A stretch of DNA of 64,000 nucleotides from Holothuria scabra. Lineage: Eukaryota > Echinodermata > Holothuroidea > Aspidochirotida > Holothuriidae. Numbering within the stretch: the stretch's first letter is position 1; the number at the start of each line of letters is the position of its first letter. The notes beneath the pieces are model-generated. The model worked only from the letters and a program-made list of their open reading frames with translations. It had not been told where the DNA came from and ran no database searches. Shown here one piece after another: positions 37,901-46,541 of the stretch. The stretch lies in NCBI GenBank assembly GCA_037179385.1, contig CM074195.1:9501787-9565786 (forward strand). The letters run 5' to 3'. A program made the position numbers and the translations under genes.

Positions 37901-40900
37901 TGTCTCTTGGTCACACCAAAAACAAGGGAACCAGGAGACACTCTATTGACAAAGCAGCTGCTCCTGATTATAGCATACCACCAGAAATAAAGTGACATGC
38001 AAATGTTTAAGCTCTCCCCTAAATCAGATCACTGGTATTGAATTCTGTCACACAATCACTTATAGTAGTGTAGCCAGGATTGTGTCATGGGGCGGATCTT
38101 GGGGCACGACATGAAGGAAAAGGCTAAGAAGCAAAAGAAAAAACACACTATTTTAGGTGTATTTTGCATTTCAGGGTTGGGTCATGGGGGGGGGGGGAGG
38201 GGTTCAACCAAAACCAGTCCTGTGGCTATGCCACTGATCACTTACCAATACTTGCTTTTACTATAAATGATGGTGGTTGCCCTTCAGGTCTAAAAAGGAA
38301 AACAAGGTTATAAAGACATGCATCAGTGAAGAGAATACATGACATTTTCAAAACAAAATTCAGACATTAAATGAAAGGATAGAACCAAACGCCTTGTAAA
38401 TGGAGTCAAGCTTATTAAAGGGCAAGATCAGTGACCCCACATTGCAGTAGAGTAGTAGACTGTCCTGTTTCATGATTGGCTCTTGAGAGTTATGTGACAA
38501 TATTTTGTCTCCTCAAATGTGAAATTTACTAGGAGTAACCCCTTGGTTTACCTTGGGTATGCACTGTTGAGGTCCTAAAATATTGTCATAGATATAGAGA
38601 AAATAGAAGGTTGTGGGGTTCAGCTGTTGCTTCAAAATGAGCTTAGGGCAACTGCTCTTGCCCTTTAAGATAAGACTACAAACCATTCAGACAAAGCAAA
38701 GTTATTGAGATGGGATTTGCACACATGGTAAACTATAAAGCTATTCATGCATTTCAAAAGAATGGATATGACAGCATTATTACAACATAGATTCTGAAAA
38801 AATCACAAAAAAAAAAAATAAAATAAAATAATTTGTTCTGGATTGCACCATGTTATTCTCAAAATAAAAATATTAATATTTTTAGATGACCAAATCATTC
38901 TTTATCTGACAGAACTCATATAATCCCATACATAATGTTTTAAAAGGAATCACTTTGGTGGACAACATTCTACTTCAATCAAAAGGTTAACTTAGTGTTT
39001 GCAGCACACAGAGCAGCTGCACCTGGTTGTTTCCATTCAAGTGGCCAATCCTCTCACCCAAAACTACCGCGTGTTTGGTCTAACGGTAAGAGCATCCGCC
39101 TCTCCACACGGAAGGCCCGGGTTCGCTTCCCAGGTTGAGTCATACCAAAGACCCTAAAAATGGAACCTACTGCCATTGTGCGTGATGCTCTGCATAAGCA
39201 ATGGAGTAGGGAAAACAAGCCAGTGAGCCACAACTGGAAAAAAGGCTGTGGTCGGCTTGACTTGAACCAATAGGCTGGAAACTGGGCCGTAAAACTCTAT
39301 CTAACTAACTAACTCACCCAAAGTTTTTGTATGGGTTAACAGAAATTCTCAATTTGCTCAGCTCTTTGATTTCAAGTTTACATTTGGGTGAAAGTCATAA
39401 TTCTGATTTCGTGGCAATTCTCACAACGATGTTGGAGAAGGTACCCCTCCCCTTAAACAGGGTTGCAGCTAGAAAGGTCCAGTGTGCAATGCAAGTCACA
39501 TTAATGGTTCTCCCAGCATAGTGCCACTATCAGTTGGTGCAGACTACAAAGCAAACAGACACATTTTGGCCAAAACATGCTTTCCAGGATGTAGGAAATA
39601 GCATTTTTGTACTTTTTTCACTCATTTCATTGCAATTACAGTAGGGAGTAGTCTGTTTAGAGTAATATCTTGGACAAGTTTGTAATTGTTGGAAGAGATA
39701 AGGTGCAGTAAATTAATTTCTGAGTTATGGTAATAGTGGCAATTTATGAGGGTCAGAGAGGCTGCATTTTATCATAAGTACATGTCTGCAAATACCACTA
39801 TGGGTTGCTACCATCCCCTGTCAACCCTTGTAGCAACAATCTTGATCATAAACAAACTCAATTCAACCCTAACCCCCTTCTGGTACTTACCCAGATACCA
39901 TGTCAAATAATGTAGTATATATACCAAGACGAGTGGTGGTGTAGGTTGCCTGTCTTAATAGTCCCGCTGACAATCTGAAATACCAGCAAACAATATGAAG
40001 GTACAGTAATTCAAGAATTAAAGAGTTAACACATTTTTGCACTGCAGATCTAAGAGGGCAGACCTCATTAAAATAAACACATATTTGACATAGTCTGTGT
40101 TCCCTATTTTTGAGAAGTATTCAATTTCCCATGGTCCGTACGGACAGCAATGAATCTGCATCTGCTTAGGATAGCATATAACTGCATGAAAAAAGATTTC
40201 CATCAGACATGGAAACAATTCATGATTTGTTTAAAGAAATGCATTTCTTTACAATTTTCTATTTTCCTGACCTTTTTTTAAATCCTCCAAGACCAGACCT
40301 TCCAACAGTTATGATCATCCAAATCCCTTGGTATAAACTTGTAAGCCTATGATGGTAGGCTATTAGTTACTGCATCATAAAAAAGTGTAACCTTTGTGTT
40401 GTGAAAATTATGTTGGTAAAACTTGTAAGGGTTTGTAAACGACCCCCAATTGGTATCAAGGATTTTCACATCTTCCTTTTCCATGCAATAATCTGCCTTA
40501 AATGTTGAAAAATCACTGAAAAAATACATAGACAATGAAGAACAGCCATTTATATCTAGGTCAGGGTTGTAGCTAGCCAAATTTCAGTGCTGGGTAATTG
40601 TCTGATCTGGCAAAAGTACCTCACCCTACCCTATGGCATTTACCACCATTTTAGCCATTATTTTTTTATTTTTTCCCTCATTTTATTTTAGGGAATAAAT
40701 TTTGGACTAGTTTTATGTCTTGGTAGGGAGATTTGTGTTGAGCAGAGAGACGTGTGTTTGCCTGGAGCGCCAGGCGATAATATCGAGTGCTGGGTGTGGC
40801 CGGCCACTACTGCCCCCCATAGCTACTGTACAACCATGGTCTAGGTATATTCTTGAGTCTTTTGAATGACAGAGATGTTTGTTGCATGTGGTTTTCTGAT

Positions 40901-43900
40901 AATTTTTACCACAGGTCCATAAGCTCCATATACCAGCAGAGCAGTACTAAAAAGAACCTGATGTTTTTTGAAAACAAAAAAGTTATTACCCATTGTATAG
41001 TGCAAAGAAACCTTCATTTCCAATGATATTCTTGATGGCATGGATACTGGACTTGTGAGCTCGTGCTGCCCCTCCCTCACCTTGAAGGAAAAAAGAAAGA
41101 TGGGAAGGAACGATCAGTATGAAAAAGTTGTTTATTAAAGGATGGGTCCTCTCACCCCAAACAACAATTCTTATAGGGATTTACCAAAATTCTCAATTGG
41201 CTCAGCTCTTTGACTGACAGCTAATTAAAAAAATGCAGAGTACCAAAGCTTATATTATACAGCATGAACTGTACTGAGAGTGTTTTGATTTAACTCATTG
41301 AGGTTTTTTATACTCACCCTGAAGCAATAAACTGAGATTGTATCTGGATGAGGATGAATTTCAGACAATTGTGGGAAGGGCTCCAATAAGAAGGTTAGGA
41401 AAATTATGGTTCTGTTTGGGGTGAGAGAACTGGGCCTATAAAGCCTGACCTTGATGTCAATCAAAGAAAATCGATCAATTGGTTTCTCCAAACCAAAAAT
41501 ATACTTGGGGTGAAAAGTACTGACATTTTCAAGTCAAAACATAGTAAAAAGAAAGAAACACAGCATTTCCAAGAAAAGGGAGGATACGAATGGAAGGACA
41601 CAAGAGAGTCATTTGAAAGCCTATAGGTTCCAGGAAATGAATTTTGAAATTGGAACTGATCAAAGATGGTTCAATGATTTGAGAAAACTTTACTTATAAA
41701 ATGATTGATCTACACTTCAACTCCATAGCATTTATGCTAAACTCATACTGGATTATAGCACCAGAGTCTTAGGCTAAAAGTAGATAAACTGCTTCAATAG
41801 TAAAGTGCTGTAAATGCAAATGAAATGAAAAATTATGGGAGGCACTCCTTTTGAATTTTTTGGACTGGGCTAGGATAAATGGATGATAATTTAAAGACAG
41901 CCATTCACCACCCTAACCTACAATTTTACCAGTAGTCTGCAGTTGAGTTTTCAATTGACACAGCTCTCTCAGTGACATTAAAGGGGAAGTTTAACCAAAA
42001 ATTGAATTTTCATATGTGAAAGAGGAGCCAAACTACACAGTGTGGTGAAATTTCCATTCAAACCAGACACGTATTTCTGGAGATCAGTAAAATGAAGTCA
42101 CTAGATTTGTGTTCCAAAGTAAGTTTGAGGGCAGCAGAATTTATATTACTTCCTAACATCTACATTGGGTAGTGGATTGCTCTGTCACATTCATGTCACT
42201 TTCCTAAATAATCAGAACGTTCTCATTAAACTTTTACTTCAATCCCTTCTGCAATTGAGTACTTTTCAAACAAAAGCTGTGGTCTTCATGTACTTATTTG
42301 GGAGCCATACAATACTGTTGCAGGATTTCCCAAACTAGAAAGTGATGACTGTGGTAGTGATTTAAAGATGTGCTGGATTGATGCACAGCTTTATCAGTAG
42401 TTCTTTATGGTGCATAAAAGGTTACAATAGTGTACAACTCATTTATTTGACATTTTGGATTACTTCAACTGCCATGAAGTCATAAAACTGAAAATTTAAA
42501 CCCCTGGTAGACTAATGTGTTCAATGTTTGAAGTTAAATTTGCAGCAACTTTTATTGCATAACATCCAGTATTAAAAGCCAAGTAAAAAAAAAAGGTTTT
42601 ACGTCAGCTTTTTGCAAAAGGAGGAGGATGAGGGGCTCTTTTATTTTTTATTTATTTCTCCAAGATGGCTACAACAGATTTCTTGCAGTCCTTGGTACAT
42701 TCCTTTTGAAAGGATATGTGTAAATGTTACTTGTAGACTTATAAAACTGATCAAAATTTCCACTTGGGAAGTCATTTAAAATTAGTGTTTGCACGGGTAC
42801 TAAAAATTAGGACCCGGGTACCCGATCGCCATACCCGTCAGGTACCCGGGTTACCCGGTGTTACATACGGTGACTAAAAGATATGAGCATTTTGTAAGGC
42901 ATACTCCATAAGACATGCATGGTAACATTAACATCTGTATTGGATAGGTAAAGCGATCACAGTTCCCAACTTCAAAAACATTTGATTTGTTAGAAGGTTT
43001 AATCGTCTCGTTTTATTTTAGATCAAAATGACAAGTAAAAAAAAAACGTAACAGAAAACAGTCAAATAAGAAAATTATTCTTCCCAAGGCCTATATCAAT
43101 TAGGTATTGAATTTTGGGACGCTTTCCTACTCGAAAAGCCAGCATAGAAAGAGCTCGAAGCTTCTCTTTTTAAACCACTGATTTAAAAATATCAACTAAT
43201 CAGAGCCCTGTATTATGGTATTCTCTTGCACGTCATAAATTACTGATTGTAAACAAACGACGTCATGTTTGTGAACTTCCCTCATACTACTTTGCAATGT
43301 GCGTTGGAATTATCGCTAATGGGGTATGTACGTTCTTACGTAGCTAGCCTCATGTCGACATCCAGGCACGGTAACATAACTTTCACACATAAACTTCGTA
43401 GTCTGCTCGAGCGCCATTTTGGGGCAAAATAACGTAATATATACTGGTCTATTTAAAAAAAAAAAAAATTGTGAATGTTTACGGTGTTATTACATTGATG
43501 TCGTTTTACTTTGCAGATAGCGACAAAGTGTTGATTTGCATAAAACAGACACCTTTAACCATTAAGAAATATTCGAGGATTATACTCGAGGTGGCATACC
43601 GTATTGATAATAAGATCGTATATACCTGCAAGGCTCAGTTTACCTAGCATGCTGAACGTTACGGGCACTGTCTTTGCGAGCTGGGCGGGGGTGATACAGT
43701 ATGTCTTGCTATGTCTGCGTGAAACAGTACGATGTGATTTTGAATCGGCCGTCAGATAGCTTGCTTGCGAGTAAGTTTATAAGCGATATACATGTGATGT
43801 GTGAGAAGTAACCCACTACGTGATGATAGTGTTATCGGGCCGCACGCTGATAAAAATTTGAACTTCAGAAACGAAGTGCAGACAACTATCAAACTTACAC

Positions 43901-46541
43901 ATAACTTCTAGGGGCTCTCTTCAGTCTCGGAGAATGTTTACCAAATTGGCAAAATATTTTAGTCCATTACCGTGGGCAATGGCGTAAATGGGATGATCCT
44001 TTTGCATGCATTTTTTTTGAAGATTCGGGTAGTAGATTTGGAACCGGGTAATACGATGGCGGGCGGGTACCCGGGTTACCCGTGCAAACACTATTTAAAA
44101 TGTCTGTCAAAGTTTTGGTCCCGCCAACACTTTGTGCATACCAGGGTTTCAACAGCTTATACGCGAACTGCACCCTTATGCTGGCGCACAAAGACACCAT
44201 GATGAACAGGAATATCTCAAAATTAGGCCTACAATGCAATTTGCACAGTATGCCCCCATGTTCAGCGACCACTTCAGATTGCCAGTTTGCCCACAGAGTG
44301 GACTGGTATCACTTCTGTACATGTACTATTACATTCACAATGTACCACAGTGTGAGGTACGTATTCACATCAGCGATGTAGATAATTTGCAAATCTGTGG
44401 TTACAGTCACACTTTACACAATCGATCTCTATGTTAGATGAAACTGTCATGAGAACATGAAAGGACTTGCCTGCAAAACTAAAATGTAGATCATCGTGCC
44501 ACACTGTACTTAGCAAAGAAACACAGCCTGAGTGCCATGCTAGCAGCGGCAGTATAGGGAGCTAGCACAGTGTCCAACTTTTCACATGCTGTACGTTGAA
44601 AGGGGTGATCAGAAAGCCCTTACTGCATCAACGATGACTTTGCAACTAAATATTTTCGGAAATTCTTTTGTGTTTTTCTTTTTTTCTCATACTTTTTGAT
44701 AGAAAAAAACTAAAAAAGTAATTCCACGCCACTCCCAAAAAGGAAGCGGGCAGGGAGGCAAGACATATTTTTTTAATGCACCTTAGAAGGAAATAAAAAG
44801 AGAAAATAAAGCTAACAATTAATACATAAGGCATAAACACGAAGTTGCGTTGTATGAAAGAACAGAACATATTACCACTCATTTGCATTCTGTTCTTGAC
44901 AAGATCAAGAGGTTGAACAAAGAATGTGGCAGCCATGCTGAAATTAGACAGAAAGGGAAAACAAATATCAGAAAGAAACTAACTACTTAAGTTCAATGTT
45001 GATGTTTTTACCTGAACTGAAAAATGCTGATAACACTTTGACTTTTGAATATACAGTAAAAGCAGATAATGGTGAATTTGTTGTAAGATGTAGCCTAGGT
45101 CCTACTCCTAGGATAGCTACTGTAGGCTCTACATAAAGTGCAGTCACCCCACCTTGAAGGAATGTTGTAAACTGTCCTGCTTCATGATTGGCTCTTGAGA
45201 GTAATTTGACAACATTTTTTCTCAACTTGGAATGTACTACTACTAGGCCTAGCTATAGGCTAGAAGTTGAAGTACCGTATTTACTCTATTAAATGCCCCC
45301 TCTCTAATAAACGTCCCCCCCCCCAACTTTTTCGTATAAAGTGAAATTGTTAATTCCAAAGACAATATGGTGAAAGGAAAATGAAATAGTCCTGCCTTGA
45401 AGCCACAAAATCTCCTAAAGTCCCATACTGTATCCTGAAGTAAAAGGCATGTTTCTGCAACTAATTTCTGTTGATATCCATCACGCTATCACATACCGCG
45501 AACCTGTACTGCTTCGTTTGCGGTTCGAAAGTGGTACTGTACATACCGTAGGTATACAAATATTCGCTAGCCTATTCAACCAGCCTAACATGAAAATCCA
45601 AATTCAACACAGGAAAACTGTTTAACAGTGAAATGCTGTGAACGCGTATGTACTGCTAATGGTACTACTCACGGCAATTATTATGCAATTACCGCATGTA
45701 CGTGCGTATAGCCAGCCGGTCAGTATAGTACCGTGAGGCCTGGCTGTATACTGTTCACAGCATGCATGAATGCATATGCCGCAGGCACTTAAAGAAGTCA
45801 CTTCTATGTGTAACGTTACATATCAAGATGTCGGCGAAAGTTGATCACACTTGCAAAGTTCAGAGTGCTGTTCGTGGCTACCATATTTATCTAGGGAATT
45901 AAGTTTGGTTACCGATTATTGGGGAGGAGCTCACAGCTGATTGTGAAGCTGACAACCAAATGGACAAATATGCCATATGTAGCAGTTTATCAGAAGTCAC
46001 ATAAATTTGCCTCTAATAAACGCCCCCCTTAAAGATAATTTCAGGCCCCCGGGGCGTAAATACGGTAGGCCTATCTGCTTGATTTAGGCTATCTGTGACA
46101 TATGATGAAAGGTACAATGGAGACTGGAAAAAAAGAAGAAAATTGTTTTTGAGTTCATATTAGGTGCACATCTCTTCCTGTTTAGACACCTTGTTGAACA
46201 GGCAGGGAATACCAAATAGGCTAGGCATATCATTCATGGGCATAATACAGTATTTTATAATCCCGAGCCCAATCCCCAGTCTTCAGAGGGAGGACTAACC
46301 ACATGCGCACACTCAACCCTGCACGTTTGACTCCACTACTACTACTACTAGTGTTGTGCAGTATTCATCCATATCCAGATCATCAATAGGTATACACAGG
46401 CTAGTTACATCTAAATTTCTAAAGACTAAATTAGTGAGGTCTTCGCCAGACCGATGGCTAGGGTGTAGGGTGCAGTGCTTACCCTGATGTGCCACCAAAC
46501 AGAAACTTGACAGGCTTTGGAATTGGTTGTTGTTGATTCAT
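10766..46541 (-). CDS. SLC25A11: Mitochondrial 2-oxoglutarate/malate carrier (complete gene, 10 coding exons, canonical isoform)
   Basis: Exchanges 2-oxoglutarate for malate across the mitochondrial inner membrane (malate-aspartate shuttle); the function is known for the family. Coding exons in transcript order: 46541-46483, 44937-44876, 41080-40990, 39974-39891, 38289-38246, 36624-36546, 34854-34764, 30901-30711, 28616-28565, 10918-10766. The lengths sum to 906 nt, giving 301 aa against about 314 in mammals. All junctions are GT-AG and phases match. The three carrier signature repeats are present: QPLDLVKNR in exon 2, TPADLSLIRM in exon 6, MPVDIAKTR in exon 8. Near-invariant carrier stretches include RQATYTTTRLGIYT, VVNAAQLASYSQ and GPHTVLTFIFLEQ. 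An in-frame TAG lies 27 nt upstream of the ATG, supporting the start. The N-terminus is about 13 aa shorter than in mammals. Two further homologues of the last exon lie in the final intron and are listed separately. Confidence 0.97.
12343..12503 (+). repeat. Three-hairpin dispersed repeat, copy 2
   Basis: Matches copy 1 closely through GGTTGGTCAAGTGTTGTCC, the GCTTCTTCGGGAAGC hairpin and GGCCCTCTGCCAGAGGGTC. It is preceded by CATCTAGTCTAGAATGGAGC, shared with copy 3. Confidence 0.6.
13186..13423 (+). mobile_element. tRNA-derived SINE, 238 bp, perfect 14-bp target duplication
   Basis: CTCAATTTATTGTT occurs at 13172-13185 and 13424-13437. The body starts GACCGCGAGTTTGCTCTAAC (A-box region), has B-box-like GGTTCTATTCC, and carries the family core GAGCCACAACTGGAAAAAAG. 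It is inserted in a decayed MITE of family 1. Confidence 0.85.
13618..13795. mobile_element. hAT-type MITE of the CAGTGGCGTAGCC family
   Basis: Begins CAGTGGTGTAACCACAGG and ends near GGCCACGCGCATGCT. It is flanked by GCTCTG on both sides (6 of 8 bases of the expected duplication match). Same family and length class as 38063-38236. Confidence 0.55.
15162..15473. mobile_element. MITE with long terminal inverted repeats, 312 bp
   Basis: The left end TTTACATATGAAACCCCTAC is followed by TTACCCGCAG. The right end, read on the minus strand, is TTTACATATATGTAATCCC then TACTTACCCACAG. The target duplication was not resolved. Non-coding. Confidence 0.65.
15676..15980. mobile_element. TTAA-ended MITE family 1, copy (reverse orientation)
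   Basis: Starts TTAAAGGCTCAGTTCTCTCA, ends GGCCTTTTAA. Interior matches the 7760-8060 copy in reverse. Confidence 0.75.
16242..16401 (+). repeat. Three-hairpin dispersed repeat, copy 3
   Basis: Same order of blocks as copies 1 and 2, but the middle hairpin has decayed (CCTTCTTCAGTGAGC). The GGCCCTTTGCCAGAGGGTC block is intact. Confidence 0.55.
16433..16640 (-). mobile_element. tRNA-derived SINE, decayed copy
   Basis: Minus-strand copy. Plus-strand landmarks GTTTTACAGCTTAGTTTC and TTTTTCCAGTTGTGGCTG match the family 3' domain. The tRNA head is badly diverged. Confidence 0.55.
17577..17836. mobile_element. TTAA-ended MITE family 2, copy
   Basis: Begins TTAAAGGTCAAGAACAGTCC and ends GGGGTGACTGCTCTTGCCC then TTTAG. 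Shares CAATCATGAAACAGGACAGT with the 38415-38668 copy in reverse. Confidence 0.7.
18700..18940. repeat. Dispersed repeat family (AAGTCATGGTCTGATTT), copy
   Basis: Landmarks AAGTGATGGTCTGATTTAG, CTATCATGGATGGT and GAATATGAGGGTTTAGAATT recur at 58288-58510 and, reversed, at 35570-35805. Non-coding, ends not resolved. Confidence 0.5.
19625..19905. repeat. Decayed copy of TTAA-ended MITE family 1
   Basis: Starts inside the family with AGCTCTTTGATTGGCAGC and ends GGGATGAGAAGATTTGGCC. Similar decayed pieces lie near 11980-12245, 14405-14660, 28330-28500, 33455-33745 and 59950-60065. Confidence 0.5.
20902..21207. mobile_element. TTAA-ended MITE family 1, copy (reverse orientation)
   Basis: TTAAAGGCCCAATTCTCGCA at the left, GGATTGGCCCTTTAA at the right, with TTAA at both ends. 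Interior matches the family. Confidence 0.75.
22778..22945 (-). CDS. SLC25A11: SLC25A11 alternative terminal exon A (middle)
   Basis: A third complete last exon, 5.6 kb past exon 9. Acceptor CATTTTTAG|GAT, 55 codons, TGA at 22780-22778. It reads DAIFKVARKEGAYSLWKGFT, PYYATVGSHTVLFFIFVEK, and ends MGDHGNT. By eye it shares 39 of 55 residues with exon B, and the acceptor flanks are also alike, so A and B look like a later duplication pair. The helix 6 Arg is Thr and the following Pro is Ser. The frame is otherwise intact. It could be a functionally changed isoform or an exon early in decay. Confidence 0.8.
   Translation of the reverse strand, partial: DAIFKVARKEGAYSLWKGFTPYYATVGSHTVLFFIFVEKSFAMYRKYVMGDHGNT
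25887..26054 (-). CDS. SLC25A11: SLC25A11 alternative terminal exon B (proximal)
   Basis: A second complete last exon, 2.5 kb past exon 9. Acceptor TTTTTTTAG|GAT, 55 codons, then TGA at 25889-25887. It reads DVIIKVARNEGVYSLWKGFT, PYYSRVGPHTVIFFIILEK, and ends MGEQTNT. It keeps the SLWKGFTPYY core, the helix 6 Arg and GPHTV, but has a different, five-residue-longer C-terminus. Phase and start codon match the canonical exon. No frameshift or internal stop. Using it would give a 306 aa carrier. Expression is inferred, not shown. Confidence 0.85.
   Translation of the reverse strand, partial: DVIIKVARNEGVYSLWKGFTPYYSRVGPHTVIFFIILEKSNALYRKHVMGEQTNT
28565..28616 (-). CDS. SLC25A11: SLC25A11 coding exon 9 (shared penultimate exon)
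   Basis: A 52 nt micro-exon with acceptor TTCTACAG and donor TTG|GTAAGT. Encodes IQNMKIIDGKPEYKGSL after completing the split Arg. It ends in phase 0, so it can join any of the three downstream terminal exons, all of which begin with a GAT codon right after AG. Confidence 0.95.
28965..29209 (-). mobile_element. tRNA-derived SINE, 245 bp, 11-bp target duplication
   Basis: AATCACTGGAT is duplicated at 28954-28964 and 29210-29220. On the minus strand it starts TGGTCTAATTGTAGAGCAT and ends in a (CTAA)n tail, seen as TTAGTTAGTTAGTTAG at 28966 onward. Confidence 0.85.
30310..30497. mobile_element. Short TIR element, 188 bp
   Basis: Begins CAGAGCTGTCAA and ends TTGGCAGCTCTG. The interior repeats CAGGAAGATTT and CAGGAAAATTT units. 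The flanking bases do not form a clear duplication. Confidence 0.5.
30711..30901 (-). CDS. SLC25A11: SLC25A11 coding exon 8 (third carrier signature)
   Basis: The largest exon, 191 nt. Acceptor TCCCTAG, donor AAG|GTACGT. Encodes GCGPTIARAMVVNAAQLASY, then SQAKQFLLGT, then helix 5 with SMPVDIAKTR. The Arg of the third signature is split across the junction (AG|A). Confidence 0.97.
31838..32170 (+). repeat. Dispersed repeat, truncated copy of the element at 63385-63734
   Basis: Over about 330 bp it follows the 63 kb copy closely, including AACTGTTTTATGAGTGAGT, CGTGACCAGACACTTTTTC and TCAACTCAATGAGCCTCTTT. The left inverted repeat is missing here. Confidence 0.7.
34764..34854 (-). CDS. SLC25A11: SLC25A11 coding exon 7
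   Basis: Acceptor TTTTTTAG, 91 nt, donor AGG|GTATGT. Encodes LPPDQRRGYTSVFNALARIV and KEEGFTSLWR. The DQRRGY loop and EEG..LWR block of the second matrix helix are typical of oxoglutarate carriers. Confidence 0.96.
35570..35805. repeat. Dispersed repeat family (AAGTCATGGTCTGATTT), reversed copy
   Basis: Reverse-oriented relative of 18700-18940. Landmarks are CATTAGTGGGGTTAATCAGC and AAATCAGACCATCACTTG. Confidence 0.5.
36160..36500 (-). mobile_element. Two adjoining tRNA-derived SINE pieces
   Basis: 36160-36350 is a minus-strand SINE with TTAGTTAGATGGAGTTTTAC and GGCTCACTGGTTTGTTTTCC landmarks. A second, 5'-domain piece follows at about 36375-36500, ending 46 bp from the donor site of carrier exon 6. 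Confidence 0.6.
36546..36624 (-). CDS. SLC25A11: SLC25A11 coding exon 6 (second carrier signature)
   Basis: Acceptor TTTGTAG, 79 nt, donor CG|GTGAGT. Encodes MTAGAIGAFVGTPADLSLIR and MTSDGR. It contains the second signature TPADLSLIR and the helix 4 arginine used in the substrate site of the family. Confidence 0.96.
38063..38236. mobile_element. hAT-type MITE, 174 bp, inserted at the exon 5 splice donor
   Basis: The right end is CCTGTGGCTATGCCACTG. The left end TAGTAGTGTAGCCAGGATT is a three-mismatch form of CAGTGGCGTAGCCAGG. ATCACTTA is duplicated perfectly at 38055-38062 and 38237-38244. The right duplication provides intron bases +2 to +9 of SLC25A11 intron 5. Confidence 0.85.
38246..38289 (-). 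CDS. SLC25A11: SLC25A11 coding exon 5
   Basis: A 44 nt exon encoding PEGQPPSFIVKASIG, the cytoplasmic loop leading into helix 3. Acceptor TTTTTAG, donor G|GTAAGTGAT. Intron bases +2 to +9 of this donor are one copy of an 8-bp target-site duplication of the adjacent MITE (38063-38236). Confidence 0.94.
38415..38668. mobile_element. TTAA-ended MITE family 2, copy, 254 bp
   Basis: Starts TTAAAGGGCAAGATCAGTGA and ends GCAACTGCTCTTGCCCTTTAA. Partial relatives lie at 45145-45260, 58145-58285 and 61968-62120. All share CTGTCCTGTTTCATGATTGG or close forms. Confidence 0.75.
39041..39371. mobile_element. TTAA-ended MITE family 1, 5' fragment interrupted by a SINE
   Basis: CCAATCCTCTCACCCAAAAC lies left of the SINE. 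The family sequence resumes at CTCACCCAAAGTTTTTG and runs to CTCAGCTCTTTGATTT, where it is truncated. Confidence 0.65.
39063..39312 (+). mobile_element. tRNA-derived SINE, 250 bp, best-preserved copy
   Basis: The head carries A-box TGGTCTAACGGTAAGAGC and B-box GGTTCGCTTCC. The body has GAGCCACAACTGGAAAAAAG, and the tail is (CTAA)n. CTCACCCAAA is duplicated at 39053-39062 and 39313-39322. The head resembles a tRNA but has no matching 3' acceptor strand, so this is not a functional tRNA gene. Confidence 0.85.
39891..39974 (-). CDS. SLC25A11: SLC25A11 coding exon 4
   Basis: Acceptor TTTCAG, 84 nt, donor GG|GTAAGT. Encodes LSAGLLRQATYTTTRLGIYT and TLFDMVSG, covering transmembrane helix 2. The RQATYTTTR block, which carries substrate-site arginines in oxoglutarate carriers, is fully conserved. 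Confidence 0.96.
40990..41080 (-). CDS. SLC25A11: SLC25A11 coding exon 3
   Basis: Acceptor TTCAAG, 91 nt, donor GG|GTAATA. Encodes the first matrix loop and short helix: EGGAARAHKSSIHAIKNIIG then NEGFFALYNG, matching the family position of ILKAEGLRGIYTG in mammals. Confidence 0.94.
41135..41441. mobile_element. TTAA-ended MITE family 1, copy
   Basis: Starts TTAAAGGATGGGTCCTCTCA and ends GGGGTGAGAGAACTGGGCC then TATAA. Same orientation as 7760-8060. Confidence 0.75.
42783..44093. mobile_element. hAT-like non-autonomous element, 1311 bp, 8-bp target duplication
   Basis: The left end is TAGTGTTTGCACGGGTA; the right end is its inverted form TACCCGTGCAAACACTA (here GTTACCCGTGCAAACACTA). TTTAAAAT is duplicated at 42775-42782 and 44094-44101. 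Subterminal GGGTACCCGGGTTACCC blocks repeat at both ends. No transposase-like frame. It lies in SLC25A11 intron 2. Confidence 0.85.
44876..44937 (-). CDS. SLC25A11: SLC25A11 coding exon 2 (first carrier signature)
   Basis: Acceptor TTTCAG at 44938-44943, then C completing a Gly codon, then 20 codons containing the first PxDxxKxR motif (QPLDLVKNRMQ), then G. Donor is G|GTAATA. 62 nt. Confidence 0.96.
45273..46067. mobile_element. TIR element TACCGTATTTAC, about 795 bp
   Basis: TACCGTATTTAC at the left and GTAAATACGGTA at the right, with subterminal TCTAATAAACG-CCCCCC blocks near both ends. A TA target duplication is possible. Non-coding. It lies in SLC25A11 intron 1. Confidence 0.65.
46483..46541 (-). 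CDS. SLC25A11: SLC25A11 coding exon 1
   Basis: Encodes a short N-terminus (MNQQQPIPKP) followed by VKFLFGGTSG, the start of transmembrane helix 1. The ATG is at 46541-46539. The in-frame stop TAG at 46568-46566 excludes an upstream start in the same exon. Donor is GG|GTAAGC; the split Gly codon is completed by exon 2. Confidence 0.95.

Noticed and set aside
39063..39150. Possible true tRNA gene (A-box and B-box present)
   Set aside because: The copy has flanking target duplications, a SINE body and tail, and no acceptor-stem pairing.
43967..44437. Several overlapping frames of about 75-101 residues on both strands
   Set aside because: They lie mostly across the end of the hAT-like element; frames on both strands at once in CpG-rich DNA are expected by chance.
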